From Pyxicephalus adspersus (taxonomy: Eukaryota > Chordata > Amphibia > Anura > Pyxicephalidae): a stretch of 64,000 nucleotides of DNA. The notes under the pieces were generated by a model, which was given only the letters and a program-made list of their open reading frames with translations, was not told where the DNA came from and searched no databases. Positions within the stretch are counted from its first letter, which is position 1, and every line of letters begins with the position of its first letter. Below are positions 37,061 to 49,755 of this stretch, piece by piece. Position numbers and translations under genes: made by a program. The stretch covers positions 112,001,278-112,065,277 of the forward strand of contig NC_092859.1 of NCBI RefSeq assembly GCF_032062135.1. The letters run 5' to 3'.

Positions 37061-40000
37061 GTATTAGGGGCTAAATAAGGACAGGAAGGGCACGAATAAC
37101 AAAAAAAAAATTGGCTAAGGCCAAAGGAAACTCCTTTTTGTCTAAGAAGAAGAAATACTTAAGAAGTACAGTAGATATATCAGTACATGGTACTAAATAT
37201 AAATATCAAACTGGAAACTAAATGTAATATTATTTGCTAATTGCCTTGTGGTATTTAAATTAAACAGGCAATTTTCATTAAGACAATTCATGCTTCTATC
37301 CCACACATAACGGAGTTTTTGTAGCACTCCAGAGAGTTTTCTCAAGCAAAAAAAAATACTATTTAATGAGTTGGGAATGTGACAATGAAAGAATTGTGAG
37401 GGTGGCTAAAAGGAAGACGAGCATGACCTGTGAAGGTCACGGCATGGTCAATTATTTTTTTCAGTGATAGCAGATATGCAAATCACATCTATGGCTGTAT
37501 TACTGCCCAGCATGGGAAAAAATCACAGATTTTACTTTCAGTTTTTAGCATCTACCATGGATTGCACGAGAGCTTGTAAGAATTTTTTTCTGTAAATGAA
37601 AATATAATTGGATGGAAAAAATTTACAACTTGGGGCTGTTTTTGCCAGTTACACACTCAATGATTTACTGACTTTGCATTCAATCACTGTATTTCATTGG
37701 CATTAGGTGGAAATTAGGATGATTTCAGGCATAATAGGCATGTGCACATTTTTCCACATCTTGGTAACATTTCGGTAAACATTCATGTTTCCACATCTAT
37801 AAAACATATAAGCTGTTCAAACTAAATAGCCTTGAAAGGGGGAATGTGTTTTCTGACTCTATCAATTCAATTATTTGCATTTATCATTTTTATACATTTA
37901 TCACACATAATTTGGTGTTCTTTGCAAATCAAATTTTCACCACTTTCACCGAACAAAACAAGAATTCTTTTTGCAGGGTAATAATTCACTTGGCTAACTG
38001 AACAGCCTATATTCATGTAATAAATCAGCCCCATTGTCTAGGGTGCAAAAAATCAGGACATCCAAAGACATCTCTGGTTGAAATGACCACACATAATTGA
38101 CTACAATTGACTGATTTGGGCTAATATACTTTCAAACTGATTTTTTTGTTTTAAAAGTGAACAAAACAAAAATTAAAAGTTCTTACCAAGATGAATTTGA
38201 AAATTACAGTCAGAAGGCGTAAATATAGGTTAATGCAGATATGTAGAATTAAGACCACAAGAATCCGAGATCCCCTTTATCCTCATATTGCCCATTTCTC
38301 ATGTCTCACTGCTGATTAATTAATTTTATGGATGACCTTAGGCCAATATGGAGAACACAGACATCATCCAATGATTTAAAAGATGCCATGAATTGAACTT
38401 TTTTCTATCCAAATGTATTTTACCATATTTTAATAAAAATGTTATGGAGAGACTTGCTTTAATCAAAATAAACCTGCTGCTTATGCAGTTTTCCTATAGT
38501 TGCCACGGTTTTACAGATTAGTGGTGTGGTACTAATATTTAATGGCATGGAGTCATTCCCAATTATGAGAATCAGAGATGCCAAGCCAAAATGCTAAAAT
38601 TGGTATTTACCACCCCAGGTAGCAGAGAATTCCAGGCAACAGGTAAAACATTTACAGTTGGGTGTCCTAAAGGTTTAGCACACCAAGCACAAATACAAAA
38701 CTATTATGATGGATTCATGAGGAGTTAGTTATGAAGGTTAGTTGATTGTCTGAGCAGTAGCAAATTAAAACAGTTCATGTGAACATGTGATTGCTTTGCC
38801 CAAGCAGGATTTTTTTTTCCTTTTCTCTTTTTCCCTCTGGTAATGCAAAATGTTTATATGAAGACTTTTCTGCTAAAGAGAGCAATACCAAATTGAGGGT
38901 GAACACACTTTTTTAACAGTACTCTATCACATTTATTTTTTAAGAAATATTAATAAGCTAAATTATGTGCTCACTAAAAATACACCATACGTTTTCTTCC
39001 ACTGTAGGGGCCCCAGTCAACTTACTGCTGCTATGGATGTGATGTTCCAGGGGCAAACCAGCTACAATGGGAAATGAGCGGATAAACACTTTGTAGTCAT
39101 GATAGAATGGTTTGTGCACTAATTTTAAAAAAATATTTAAAATGTCCCCTGGTCCCAGTAAAAACTAACACTCACAATAGAAAGTATGTTGTGTACAAAT
39201 TTGATTGGTTGATCCAACAAATAAGTGGACTAATAGTGAGTCCTAAAAAATGAAACCTTTTCTTGGCAACAAAATTATAATATTTATTGTGTCCATTTTT
39301 TCGTTGTGACTGGGTTTAATAGACCACACACAGAAGATAATGACTGACATATTCTTTTAACCATTCTCCCTATAAAGATGGCACATTCTTCAGTTAGATC
39401 TGATGGGTTAACTATGCTCAGTGTCATCACCTAACATCACAAAACTGGCCTCCAAGCAAACTATGACCTCCATTGCATTTACAAATCCTCTCCCAGTCCT
39501 CCCACCTATCTCCTTAATACTTACTTATTCCTTTACATAAACCACCACCCACTAGAAATATTACCATCATGTTCAGCACACATTTCAGACTTACAAGCAA
39601 CTGGGAAGATAAGCTAGATGTGGAGGTGCTTAGGGTCTGGAGCTGAAAAGAGCGATCACATGATAATGATGTATGCTGTTTAAAAAAGAAATATTAATGT
39701 GGAATTTACCGCAATGCATGACGTTATAGAAGAGGCACCAAGTAACAGAACTGTGCTAGTGGCTTAGGGAATATTTAACTATACTATATACTGTAGGTTT
39801 TACAAAGACTGACAAACCGAAAATAAATGTTAAAGAAACTACATACCATATCCATTGCTTTGTAAACTTTTTTCACTATTTATGGCCATCTGGTGGATGT
39901 AAAGCAAGAGAATTTCATATTAAACATAGTTCCATCACGTACCAGTTGCTGATAAGACTCAATTAGCATCTGCTTCATCTCACTGCTATGCAGGTACTAC

Positions 40001-40735
40001 TACTCCCCCATTTTTGCATTCCAAAACCTAAGGTGTTCTCATAAATCCTCACTTAATGAAATCATTAGACCTGAACCGCACAAGAGATGGTAACAAAAAC
40101 CAAACCTGCTGTTTTGAGCACTGCTGAGGTTAATGCAGCTTGTCTTTTCAAAATTGCTCATTTAACTTCTCCGCCATTGTCACATGTATCACTACTTATA
40201 AGGTAAACTGAGAAATGTTGCAGACTTTTCACTAAACCATGTGTTTTGCAAAAATGTAAAATTCAAAATGACACCTCAACAAGTTTGATCTTCATTCCTT
40301 TATTGCTTGCTCTTCTAACTCATGAGCTATTGAGTTCACAGAAATGGCCATAACACAAGGAAAAGTCGGTTGATGTTTCAGATACACATACATTAAAATC
40401 ACACTCACTAAGATCTCTGCCATATCTCCTTACTGTGTCCTATGTTTGTAAGCTATGGGTATTCACACCTACTCACCTCTTACACCATGTGCTGTTGATT
40501 ATCTTATACTATAAAACAAAGATTCCAAGGGGGAACTGTTTAAAATTGCCACAGCAGATTGGCAGATACACAGTCTCTAGACATATAGGACAATGTGGAT
40601 TTTTTAGAAATATCTACCATCTGTAAATTCCCTGTAATAATTTATATGTGTTTGTGTGTTTTCTTAAATGCAAAATTCAAATTATCCATAGAATATTATG
40701 ACCTTTGTAAGCAAGATGACTAAACAGTTATCTTA
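37061..40735. other. Largest unannotated stretch, few repeats
   Basis: About 3.7 kb with no repeat family seen elsewhere in the window and no coding frame over 65 codons. The low repeat density contrasts with the flanks. Patches near 38450-38520, 38740-38890 and 40080-40200 are less AT-rich and could hold conserved noncoding elements, but I cannot test this. Confidence 0.35.
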
Positions 40736-40889
40736 GGGCTCTATTCTATTTAAACAGGGAATCTGACATTCCCATAAACATTCCCTGGTGGGAACCAATT
40801 ACTGCTATTTTGAAACACATTGACTTGGAGGATTCCCACGAGGGAATGATTTGGGGAATGCCTGATTTCTTGTTTTATAAATAAAGCTC
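40736..40889. mobile_element. Palindromic MITE, family E copy 1
   Basis: Left end GGGCTCTATTCTATTTAAAC and right end GTTTTATAAATAAAGCTC are inverted repeats. Flanks are TTA (40733-40735) and TAA (40890-40892), fitting a TWA target. The inner words AGGGAATCTGACATTCCC and TTCCCACGAGGGAATG fold back. A second copy lies at 60961-61112. Confidence 0.75.
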
Positions 40890-40892
40890 TAA

Positions 40893-41889
40893 GAGTTGAC
40901 TTGGAATTTCAATATGAGCCACAATCGTCTCATAATCTTACTCCTTAGTCACCATACACGTAAGTTATAAGTGTATCACCACTTACTTGAAACAAGCATC
41001 CGCATGTAGTGTTCACAACTGACAAAGCCTGTTTCCTCTAGAACTAGTCACAGCCATAACTGCATTTGTATATTGGAGCCATCTATTTATGGAGCAGCTA
41101 GCAATTATCCTATCACTGTTTCGCAGACACCTACTCTTTGTATCTTCAAGTGTCAGCTGAATAGCCACCTCCTAAGTGAAATTCTTCCCTCTAACATTAT
41201 AATCTTATCTCCCAACTGTGCTGTGGCAATTAGATTTGTTATTGTCACTGACTTGCCTAAGAATAATGCACAGAAAGCAGAAGTGGTACCAACACCTGCT
41301 GCTTATCCTTTGCTCCCAGTTATATCCCATCACACATTTTACCTAAATTCAAACAATGTTATTTTAAAAGAAACTGTAAAAATGTCATTGCTGTTTGGGT
41401 TTAATGCTATAACACAAAAGATTTTTCTGAAAGTAAATTAGAAATGTCACAAAACTCAAATCTTAAACAGAGGGAAACATATATGTATATAAAACCTAAC
41501 AAAAAACCTCTCCAATTTGGTCCCTTTTGGTGTGTTTAGCATTTTTTACACATTAACATTTTTCTTTTTCAGTTTTTTTTTCTTAATAACCATATGGTAA
41601 GTGCAAAGAAACCTGTTGATTGTGCCATAAATGTAGAGCTGTTCTCTGTCCTGTGTTCGTTGCCTGTAATATCTCAAAGACAGTAATTAGGCCTCCAAGT
41701 TATTATGCTGGGACAACAGAATGATACGTTTCTTCATTGTATAGATGGTAATGTAGGTAGATCTGATTAGTATAGCAAAAGAAAACTGGGCAGAACTGGC
41801 AACCCCTACAAAACTGCTATGTGTTGTCAGACCATGCTAAGATTATATAGGAAAAGGAAGTAAAGTACAGAAAAAAAAAATTATCTAAA
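40893..41889. other. Unannotated
   Basis: A 122-codon frame at 41073-41441 has no recognisable domain and no splice or promoter support. No bounded repeat. Confidence 0.4.
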
Positions 41890-42345
41890 AAAATTAGACC
41901 AGACCAAGGTGAAACTCTTTGGCCTCAATACCAAACTTTATATCAGGTGGAAAGCCACTGGCTCGCCATCAAAAGAACACCATACCTACAGGTGGTAGCA
42001 TCCTGATGTGGTGGTGCTTTTCTGCAAAAGGGACAGGAGCACTTGTCAGGATAGTTAAGAAAATGATAGGACAAAATACCTTAAATCTTAAGGGAAACTT
42101 GCTGCCCCCTGCTATAAAGTTGTCCATGTGAAGATGGTTTACCTTTTCAACATGATATGAAGCATGCAGCACAATTGTGTGGCCTAGTAATAGCCCAAAA
42201 GTAAACCTTATTGAAAATCTGTGGAATGATTTGAAGATTGCAGTCCACTAATGGACATCCAATTCTACCTACTAGAAAGGTTATACAAACTCTTTCACCA
42301 AATGACTTTATAAACTCACCTAGCCACTTGAAAAAGTAGCAGTGG
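41890..42345 (+). pseudogene. Tc1-like transposase pseudogene, C-terminal part
   Basis: Plus-strand frames read like the catalytic half of a Tc1-type transposase, a DDE enzyme that moves DNA between TA sites. In order: DQTKVKLFGLNTKLY; after a frameshift, KNTIPTGGSILMWWCFSAKG and TGALVRIVKKM; then, near 42209-42251, VNLIENLWNDLKIAVH, corresponding to the conserved NPIE(H/N)LW motif with P changed to L. The QQDNDPKH motif is degraded, and at least two frameshifts and several stops are present. The N-terminal DNA-binding half is missing, and I could not place the inverted ends. Confidence 0.85.
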
Positions 42346-44660
42346 CATCACCAATGTGTTGCAAAAAGCCTGTCCTGACAGTTCTTTTTAATATATATTT
42401 ATTACTTTTATTGTCTATAACCCTTCTGGAAAGATTCAAACTTTTTGTCCTAATGACCATTGTTACCAGGACCAGACAGAATGTAATCTCCTAAGAAATT
42501 AAGAACTCTACTGCTAAACTGTTGTGTAAAAAGATGGAAAATAAAAAATGCAAAATATTGCAAAATGCAAAATATTGCAATCATGAAAAGAAAAACGTTG
42601 GGGCTTTTAACAACTATCCTGAAATAAAAAAAAAAAACAGTTTAGGAATAAAATACAGAAAAAAATGATCGAAAGCTTGTAATTCAAAACAGCAGAGTCT
42701 ACAAAGTTTGGTCTTTCCAAGGTGTGATTAATGCTGAATTTATCTTGTTAAATTTGTCAGCATGTGACCACATTTTAAATAATTTAATGTTTTAAAGCTT
42801 TTTTGACATTTCAGTAAAAATTAAGTTTAAATAAGAGATGTTTTTTCAACTGTGTATCCTGTGTCCTACTTTGCACTCTTGCAATTCATCTTCTGTTTAA
42901 AGTATCCATAATTCTACCTGCTAAATAATATTTGGTTTATTCAATAAAAAACCCTAGACAGAAAATCTTTTGCAAGTGCCAGTTTTGCTTGTTTATGCTG
43001 CTTGCCTTTAGTGAGTTTCATTTGGCAATAATGATGAATTAAGTAAATCTTTCGAACACAGCTTGCACAATTTTAAGTAGAACTCTGGTCTCCCATTAAA
43101 ATTGTGTTGTGCAAAACAAAATCCACCTATACTTCTATTTGTCTCCTAGCCCCCCCCTACAAATGTGTTTCAAATACCTGTTTAGCCCTCCAATGAAGTC
43201 CATTGGAGCCTGCCAGTCTAATCCACATAATGCAATTTAAACATCTCTGCATGGAGTGGCAACAATGCTCCACTGCTCCTGAAATTAAAGCAATGTTGTC
43301 ATTCTCATGAAGATTGTTCCTGTCTGTTCCTGTCTGTACTATAATAGGATAAAATAATATTGTTCGAGAATCATTGTTGTCACTGCTGGTTAAGAAATCT
43401 GTGGCTTGTCAATACACATCTGACAACATCTAGTCAGCATTAAAGACACAAATGAAGCAGGATTTGGTTTGGTCGGGAAAGGTAAAGGCAGTTTTTTTAT
43501 TCACCTTTTGAGACTTCTGCATAACAAAGTAACTGGCTATTTGTGACTTGTTGAGACTTTCTATTTGTTTCTAGATTCAGTAATAGTTCAAAGATTCGTT
43601 ACTAAAACCTAACCTCCTGGAAACTAACTGGAAGAGTTCTGTTTGAAGGACTTCATCAAACACCATGCTTAGCACTACAAAATATATTAAATGTAAAAGT
43701 TGTCACAGGTTGTCTGCTTAGGTTTCAGTTATAGAAGTCCAGTCCTGGGTGCAGTACACCTAACCGGTAAATCTTTTATGACATATTAATCCTTCATGTC
43801 AAATATCCGGGGACTATAAGCAGTAATCAATCATGTCAGAATATTGATGTTATAGACTAAAATAGTGTAAAAATTTGAATGCATGTATTTAGATTAAGAT
43901 CCGATAATTACACTAAAAAAATATTGTTCTAAATTGGCAGCTCTGATTCTGACCCAGAAATTTGCATACAGTTTATCTATAGTCTATTTATTTATCTACC
44001 TGTATTATATGTAGCATATTGTTATTAATGTTGCTGCTCTTGCAAATATTCTTCATTATTATATAATGTCATTATAAAAAAAGAGAAACTGCTGCATAGC
44101 AAAGAACGATAAGCAATAGCAGTGAATTATTCTATAAGATGCATATTTTAAAAGATCGCAAACAACTAACAAAATATACTGTACAAATGATTGTTTTACC
44201 TTTATTTTTGGATTGAGTATGGCTATTTTGGAATGCCTGTCAGGTTTGTTTTGCAGCCTCTGCTCCTTCTGGGAGATTTATCTCTGTATTTGACCTGGTG
44301 ACCGTTAGAAAGATAGAAAGTGATAGGATATAAAACTTTTGGAGAGCTTATCAGAGCTAGATGTGGGAGGAAATCCTGTAGTTGGGACATCTGTTCCTCT
44401 GACATTTCTCTAAGATGGGAATTGCATTACCTTTAGAAAGCTTTCTTCATTTCCTGATCCTGTTAAAAGGACAGGGATTGAAGAGAAATCTCCCCAGGGA
44501 GACAAAAGCAGCAAAGTAATTTTATAGGGGTTTTATTTTTACCTTACTATATACAAAACTAATAAAAAATAATTTTAAAATTACACTTCAAATAAAAGCA
44601 GCCATATTTAAAGAGGAATAGCTACAATCTTTGACGGATGGATACATTTATTCCTGATCT
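42346..44660. other. Unannotated, AT-rich
   Basis: No supported gene. A small tandem duplication of GCAAAATATTGCAAAAT lies near 42550-42580. Confidence 0.45.
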
Positions 44661-44741
44661 GGTTGGTTGTGTGGCTAGTATTCTTGTCTTGCAGTGCTAA
44701 GTTACAGGTTTGAATCTTAGCCTTAACAATATCTGCAAGAA

Positions 44742-45223
44742 ACATGTAAAAATAGACAGAAAGAGGGTTTTTTTTTTTGGCATAGAAAGGTATAAATGTT
44801 TGTAAACAATAACAAACACGCAGTCAATATAAATTAAGATATTCAAAAAATGTGGCCATAATTTGGCTCTAGACAATTAAGCAACTGAAAATGAATTGTA
44901 GTTTTTTGGGGGCCTAGTGGGTGCCCATAAAGTCCAGCAAAATCTTAGTTTACAATGGTTAATTGCATACATGTGACAGGAGTTTACCGACACGTTTCGC
45001 CCACTATAGACTTCCTCAGAGGTATTGTCACCCTTGCGAAGTAAAGTGCCAGAAAGTATTATATTTCAGGATATGATGATACGTATATGTGCTGGTGCAC
45101 CCCAACAATTTGATTGGGGGGGAAGGATGGTATTTTGGCAGTTGCCTGTAGCTTGTATGGTGCAGAGTTGCAGAAGGTGCCTGGAGTGGAAATGTGCTGG
45201 CAGCGCCTCCCGTGTAGTGTGGG
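44742..45223 (-). mobile_element. Probable Penelope-like retroelement fragment
   Basis: This 482-bp insertion is flanked by a perfect 14-bp direct repeat AATATCTGCAAGAA (44728-44741 and 45224-45237), and its removal rejoins the SINE. A duplication this long points to retrotransposition rather than cut-and-paste. On the minus strand it carries a hammerhead-like motif (44973-45031). Penelope-like elements are known to carry hammerhead ribozymes and to be 5'-truncated with variable duplications. No reverse transcriptase frame remains, so the family call is inference. Confidence 0.55.
44973..45031 (-). ncRNA. Hammerhead ribozyme-like motif, copy 1
   Basis: On the minus strand, stem I can form from GUGACA pairing with UGUCAC and UACC pairing with GGUA, separated by an internal loop. 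The core CUGAGGA matches CUGANGA, a stem II of about 5 bp (GUCUA with UGGGC, including G·U pairs) follows an extra A, then GAAA and the cleavage-site-like GUC. Deviations are the extra A after the core and one unpaired U in stem I. A working ribozyme would cut its own RNA after GUC. Confidence 0.5.
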
Positions 45224-45490
45224 AATATCTGCAAGAAGTTTTTATTTTCTCCCTGTGTTTCTGTGTGCATGGGTTTCCACCCTCACCCCAAAAATATTCA
45301 GTTAGATTAATAGGGAATGAATTGGCTTTGCCTCAAAATTGGCCTTAGATTGCTTAATGAAATATGACATGTGAAATATGATAGGGATGTAAGATTGTGA
45401 GCCCCCTTGAGGGAGAGTTGGTGATATAACTATGGACTTTGTAAAGTGCAGCAAATCTGTACTATATAAATACAAGTAGATAAATAAATT

Positions 45491-45763
45491 ATCTTACTGT
45501 GATGCCCAGATCTCATGCATTGTGCTCCCATAAGCCCACCTGTAAAATGTCTAAATACTAAATACAATAAAGTAAACAGGCGATCAAGTCCTGATTTACT
45601 CTATCTATACTAAAAATAGTTTTAGCTTAGAATTTCAGTAATGTATGTATTCTCAAAATCACTAACAAAGACAATTGTCAAAATAATATGATATTTTTAC
45701 CAGCAGGCCAAAAATTATTTATAACAAAATATTTAACAAAAACAATATATTTTATTCTTTCAG
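45491..45763. other. AT-rich, unannotated
   Basis: Nothing supported. It ends in an acceptor-like tract TTTTATTCTTTCAG. Confidence 0.4.
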
Positions 45764-45913
45764 AGACATCTGGGACTTTTATGCAAGAACCAACGAGCCT
45801 CCCTTCCTTCTCTTTACAGTTCTGAAAGACTTCAGTATATGAGCACTACAATTATTAGCATCACAACTGGGTGCTATGGACTGCGTTATCTACACGCTGA
45901 GGAAACACATTGA
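45764..45913 (+). other. Candidate terminal host exon (weak)
   Basis: A good acceptor-like sequence, TTTTATTCTTTCAG, ends at 45763. From the next base a frame stays open for 49 codons, beginning RHLGLLCKNQ and ending RYLHAEETH before TGA at 45911-45913. The stretch is less AT-rich than its surroundings and belongs to no repeat family in the window. I do not recognise the peptide. A 49-codon frame can occur by chance, so this is only a candidate. Confidence 0.2.
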
Positions 45914-47969
45914 ACTGAGCTCATATAACTTGGCACCAACCCCACAGCCTTAGAACTCTGTGTTTTTGCTTTCAGTGTGTTGTATGTCTACCCATGACGG
46001 AATAACAAATTACGGGAAAGTGACTTCTAAATGCTCACATTTACATTTACACGTTTACATGAATTTGGATTTTTTTGCTGGAGAATTAGTAAATAGTTAA
46101 GCACAAAACTAAGCAAGACACATACTGTATCCTACTGTACATGGGATAAGGTGTAACAATAGTTTATCATTTAGGACACATGACAAGCTTCGATTAAAAT
46201 ATTTTTTCAGAGGTTCCACTCGTAGATGCAAGCCCATCATAGGACTAATACTTTCCTTTTTTTCTCCAAGCACCTAGCTCTGTGAACTGGTAAGAAGTAC
46301 AGAGGCTTCACAGAGCACAACTGTTCCCAGGCCCATGAGGCCAAAATATATTTGCCCCTTTCATTTTAAGCTGTTTGTTGACATAACCTTATTTGCAAAA
46401 TATGGAGCATTAGCAATAGGTGAATTTGACCCAGATAGGTTTGCTACAGGTTTAATAAAGGTTCCTTCAAGAATCTTAATGGCCGTGATTCTGAGCAAGT
46501 AACCCTGTCATCCTCTAACAACCACCAGTTTACAAGGCAGACAGTGTTACTTTTGGCCTAACAGTGACAGTAGCCCCCCTGACAACCTCTACTAATAAAG
46601 CATTTGACAAAGTAAATAACTAACTAGCAGATGGCTCTTAGGATGGCAATGGCCTTAATGCCTATTGCTTGGGAATAGGGGTGATTTAAACACAAAAATT
46701 CTGACTAGGTTTCGAACCTGGTCAAATTGGTTGAGATATCTGACCAGATTAGGAAAATCCAATTTGGAATTTGTTAAATGTGTGCTACTATAACTGTCAA
46801 TGACATGATATGTCGAGATGACAGGTATAATATGCCAATCTGGCCACCAAACAATAACAGCTGTTATCGGGAGAAGAACTGCCATCAGAAATTTCTGGAA
46901 CGCATGCTAGGTAAATTTCCTGGGTTCCACTCCCCTATGTCTAAAAGTTTGAAGCTCTTCTGATCGGTGCTAAGTACAGAAGTACCCCTTGTCCAGCCCC
47001 GATGATGGTCCTGGGCATGTGGATTGGCTAAGCCCTACTATACTTAAGACAGGAGACTATAGATAAAATAAAGATGTTCACCATAAACCCCTTTTTATCT
47101 ATATGTATTGCAGTAGAACTGTAAGAATATACCATACACAGAACTTTAGGTACCACACTACTCTACATAACTTCCATCCTTATTTTTGAAAACTAATGTG
47201 AAGAAGAAATTCCACATCTGAAATATGTTGTCTCTTACAAAATAATATGGTTCCCCCTATAATACTTCATAATATAGCTACAGACCTACAGAAGTCAGAA
47301 GGCATTGGCATACTAGATAATAATGTCTTTAAAGACCTAGGTAGAAGAAAGGGAAGAAGGGTAGAAGAGGGTGGGAGAAGAGAGTGAAGAAGAATATGCG
47401 AAAGTCATAATATTAAGCTCTGTAGGATATTTGTAGACTGCTATGAAGTGCTGATGGTTTTCAGTCCGCCTTTGGTAATTTCTTAGTATCCACGTGCTTG
47501 ACAAGCACTTGGGTAACAAGCAAATACCAAACCCAAATGGTATACCATAGCCACTGATTTAAGACACATGCTATCTTTTGAACATAGCTTACCTACAATC
47601 TGTATAAAGGATGAGGAAGGGATATTCTGAGTCTACCATACAAGAATGCTGTTGACTCCCACACCCTTCCCTTAGATTTAAGGAGTAAAGAAATCCTATC
47701 AAGCTGGCATCCACTACTTTCTGAAACTGGGTACCTTTTAACTTCGGCTAAACAGAACTGAGCTTACCAAGCAAGCTTTTATGTATAAAAAATATGTATT
47801 CATGTATTTTTTTTTTAATCTATTTATGTATTATGTATTTTGCAAAAAAAAATCTTAACATTCTTTACTTAGAATAATAGAGATATTTATCTAGACATCC
47901 CATGATCATGTTTGAATGACATTACATGCATGTTAACAAACTTATTAGTAGTAGAAAGAGGAGTTAGAT
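45914..47969. other. Unannotated
   Basis: No supported gene or bounded repeat. Frames at 46655-46885 and 46778-46963 have no recognisable domain. Confidence 0.4.
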
Positions 47970-47972
47970 TTA

Positions 47973-48229
47973 AGCTACATACACATGTCAAATTTTTCTC
48001 TGGCGTGTGTACAGCGTTGTCCTGGCAGATCCACCGACGATGAACGACAAGTGATCCTAAAGCAAGTGAAGGGGGGGAGCACGCAGCAGAGGATGCCGCT
48101 TCATTGCTCTCCCCCTCCTCTCTCCATAGAGCAGAAAAGTGCTCGTTCATGCATCGTGCAGTTCTTATCGTTGGAAAGGATCATAAAAGATCCTTTCCAA
48201 TGACAAGAATTGCACGTGTGTACGCAGCT
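47973..48229. mobile_element. TWA-flanked element, family B copy 3
   Basis: Left end AGCTACATACACATG and right end CACGTGTGTACGCAGCT are inverted repeats, flanked by perfect TTA duplications (47970-47972 and 48230-48232). The TTA target supports a PIF/Harbinger-type element. The right arm contains its own hairpin, GGAAAGGATC…GATCCTTTCC, at about 48172-48199. No transposase. Confidence 0.78.
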
Positions 48230-48232
48230 TTA

Positions 48233-49589
48233 GAGTTTTCAGATGGAGCACTCTGTTTATATCCTTGCATTAAACCCATTGTATGAGGATTAGTATTGAA
48301 AAACAAAGTAAGGTTGAAGGCTATCTGTTGAAGATAAGGTTTCTCTTTTGGATTGCTGGAAATATCGTCTGTGATAGGTGCATAGTGGTCTGGAGTTGCC
48401 TTTGTAATGTCCCTGCTACTTCAAAGTTGACATATCATTGTTGAGGAATGAGGTGCTTTAGGCATGTGGTCGAATGGTCATGGGAAACTTTCCTAAGCGT
48501 TACCAGCCACATCCCAATGGGAGAAGGAACAGGACAAAGACTAAAATATTTCTGACCATTAAACATTTTATTAGATGAACAGAAATGAGGGATAATCATT
48601 GCTAATTTAATATTAATGCTCAATTTGATGTGATATTCACAAACATATTCTGGGGCAGTGGTTCACTAAGTAGTAAAGAAGAAATAACAGCTCTGAAGCA
48701 TGCAACTTCAAAAAGAAAACAGCACCTTCCATATTCTATCCTGACAAGTTGTTGTATGAAGCTGTAAATATTGATAGACAACACCTTATGCAGATTGTTA
48801 TAAGGTTTATATAACTGACTATACAAAAGCACACAAATAGTTAACAGGAATAAGCAAAAATTTCAGTTTTTACTGTGCTGAAATTTTGACAAAATTTCAC
48901 TTTGATGGCAAAATGCAATCATTGTAAGCCTTCTCATTAATAAAACAATATTGTGTCTTTACATATCAATTGTTTGCCGATTATATTCTGCCCAAAAAGC
49001 AACTTTGAAAATCCAAGCTAGTGCACAAGAATATTTTTTGGTATATTTTAACATTTATTATTTTATCATAACAATAAAATATACCTAAACATAAGCAAAA
49101 AAATATGGACTACCCATTCACATTTTTGCAGCTATTATAGTCTTTTTACTGTTGTCTAAAACAAAAAAACCCAAACAGGGAAAGAATAAAGATGAATGTG
49201 ACTAACTTACCTTTTACAAGGTAAATGGAACTCCATGTTCCTTCCCTTCTAAATCTATTTCTTGCAGGGCTGACCATAAGGCTACACAAGCAATTAAGGC
49301 TAGGACTACACTGGTGATTGAAATGTTCTGCTACTGCTATTTGCTTCTGCTATTTTCTGCTACTGAAAGATATTGCTGCATGTTAGCATTTTATCTCATT
49401 AATAATAAACAGAAAGCAAAGTTATGTTAATGAGATAACTGCCAATAAACAGATAAATCTCTCAACACAGAGTCACTTTTATCCAAAAGGTCATCTGTAA
49501 ACGAAGCAATTATACACTTATATACTTATACTTTCTTTTTGGCAGCTTGAGTAGTAAAAAACACTGCAGATCAGCTGCACTTATTGAAT
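48233..49589. other. Unannotated, AT-rich
   Basis: No supported feature. Confidence 0.45.
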
Positions 49590-49755
49590 TTTGGGTGCCC
49601 AAAAGGTGGATCACGATCTACCGGTAGATCACACAGGCAACTCGAGTAGATCGCAGAGCCCTGCCTTGCAAAATAAAATCTACCACACACAGGAGTTTTT
49701 AGGTCCAATTTTTAATTGTAGGTAGATCATTTTGACTTGGTCATTTTAAAAGTAG

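Larger units (their letters stand above)
44661..45490 (+). repeat. tRNA-derived SINE, split by an insertion
   Basis: The 5' part (44661-44741) has RNA polymerase III promoter-like boxes: an A box TGGCTAGTATT (44672-44682) and a B box GGTTTGAATCT (44707-44717). The 3' part (45224-45490) continues with TTTTCTCCCTGTGTTTCTGT, GGGTTTCCACC, AGATTGTGAGCCCCCTTGAG and ACTATATAAATACAAG, ending in ATAAATAAAT. These are the ordered words of a tRNA-headed SINE family common in frogs. The halves are separated by the insertion at 44742-45223. Confidence 0.8.

Noticed and set aside
41073..41441. 122-codon plus-strand frame
   Set aside because: No domain, splice or promoter support, and the composition matches noncoding neighbours.
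44672..44717. Possible genuine tRNA gene from A- and B-box-like words
   Set aside because: No cloverleaf can be closed, and the downstream words are those of the frog SINE, so it is a tRNA-derived SINE head.
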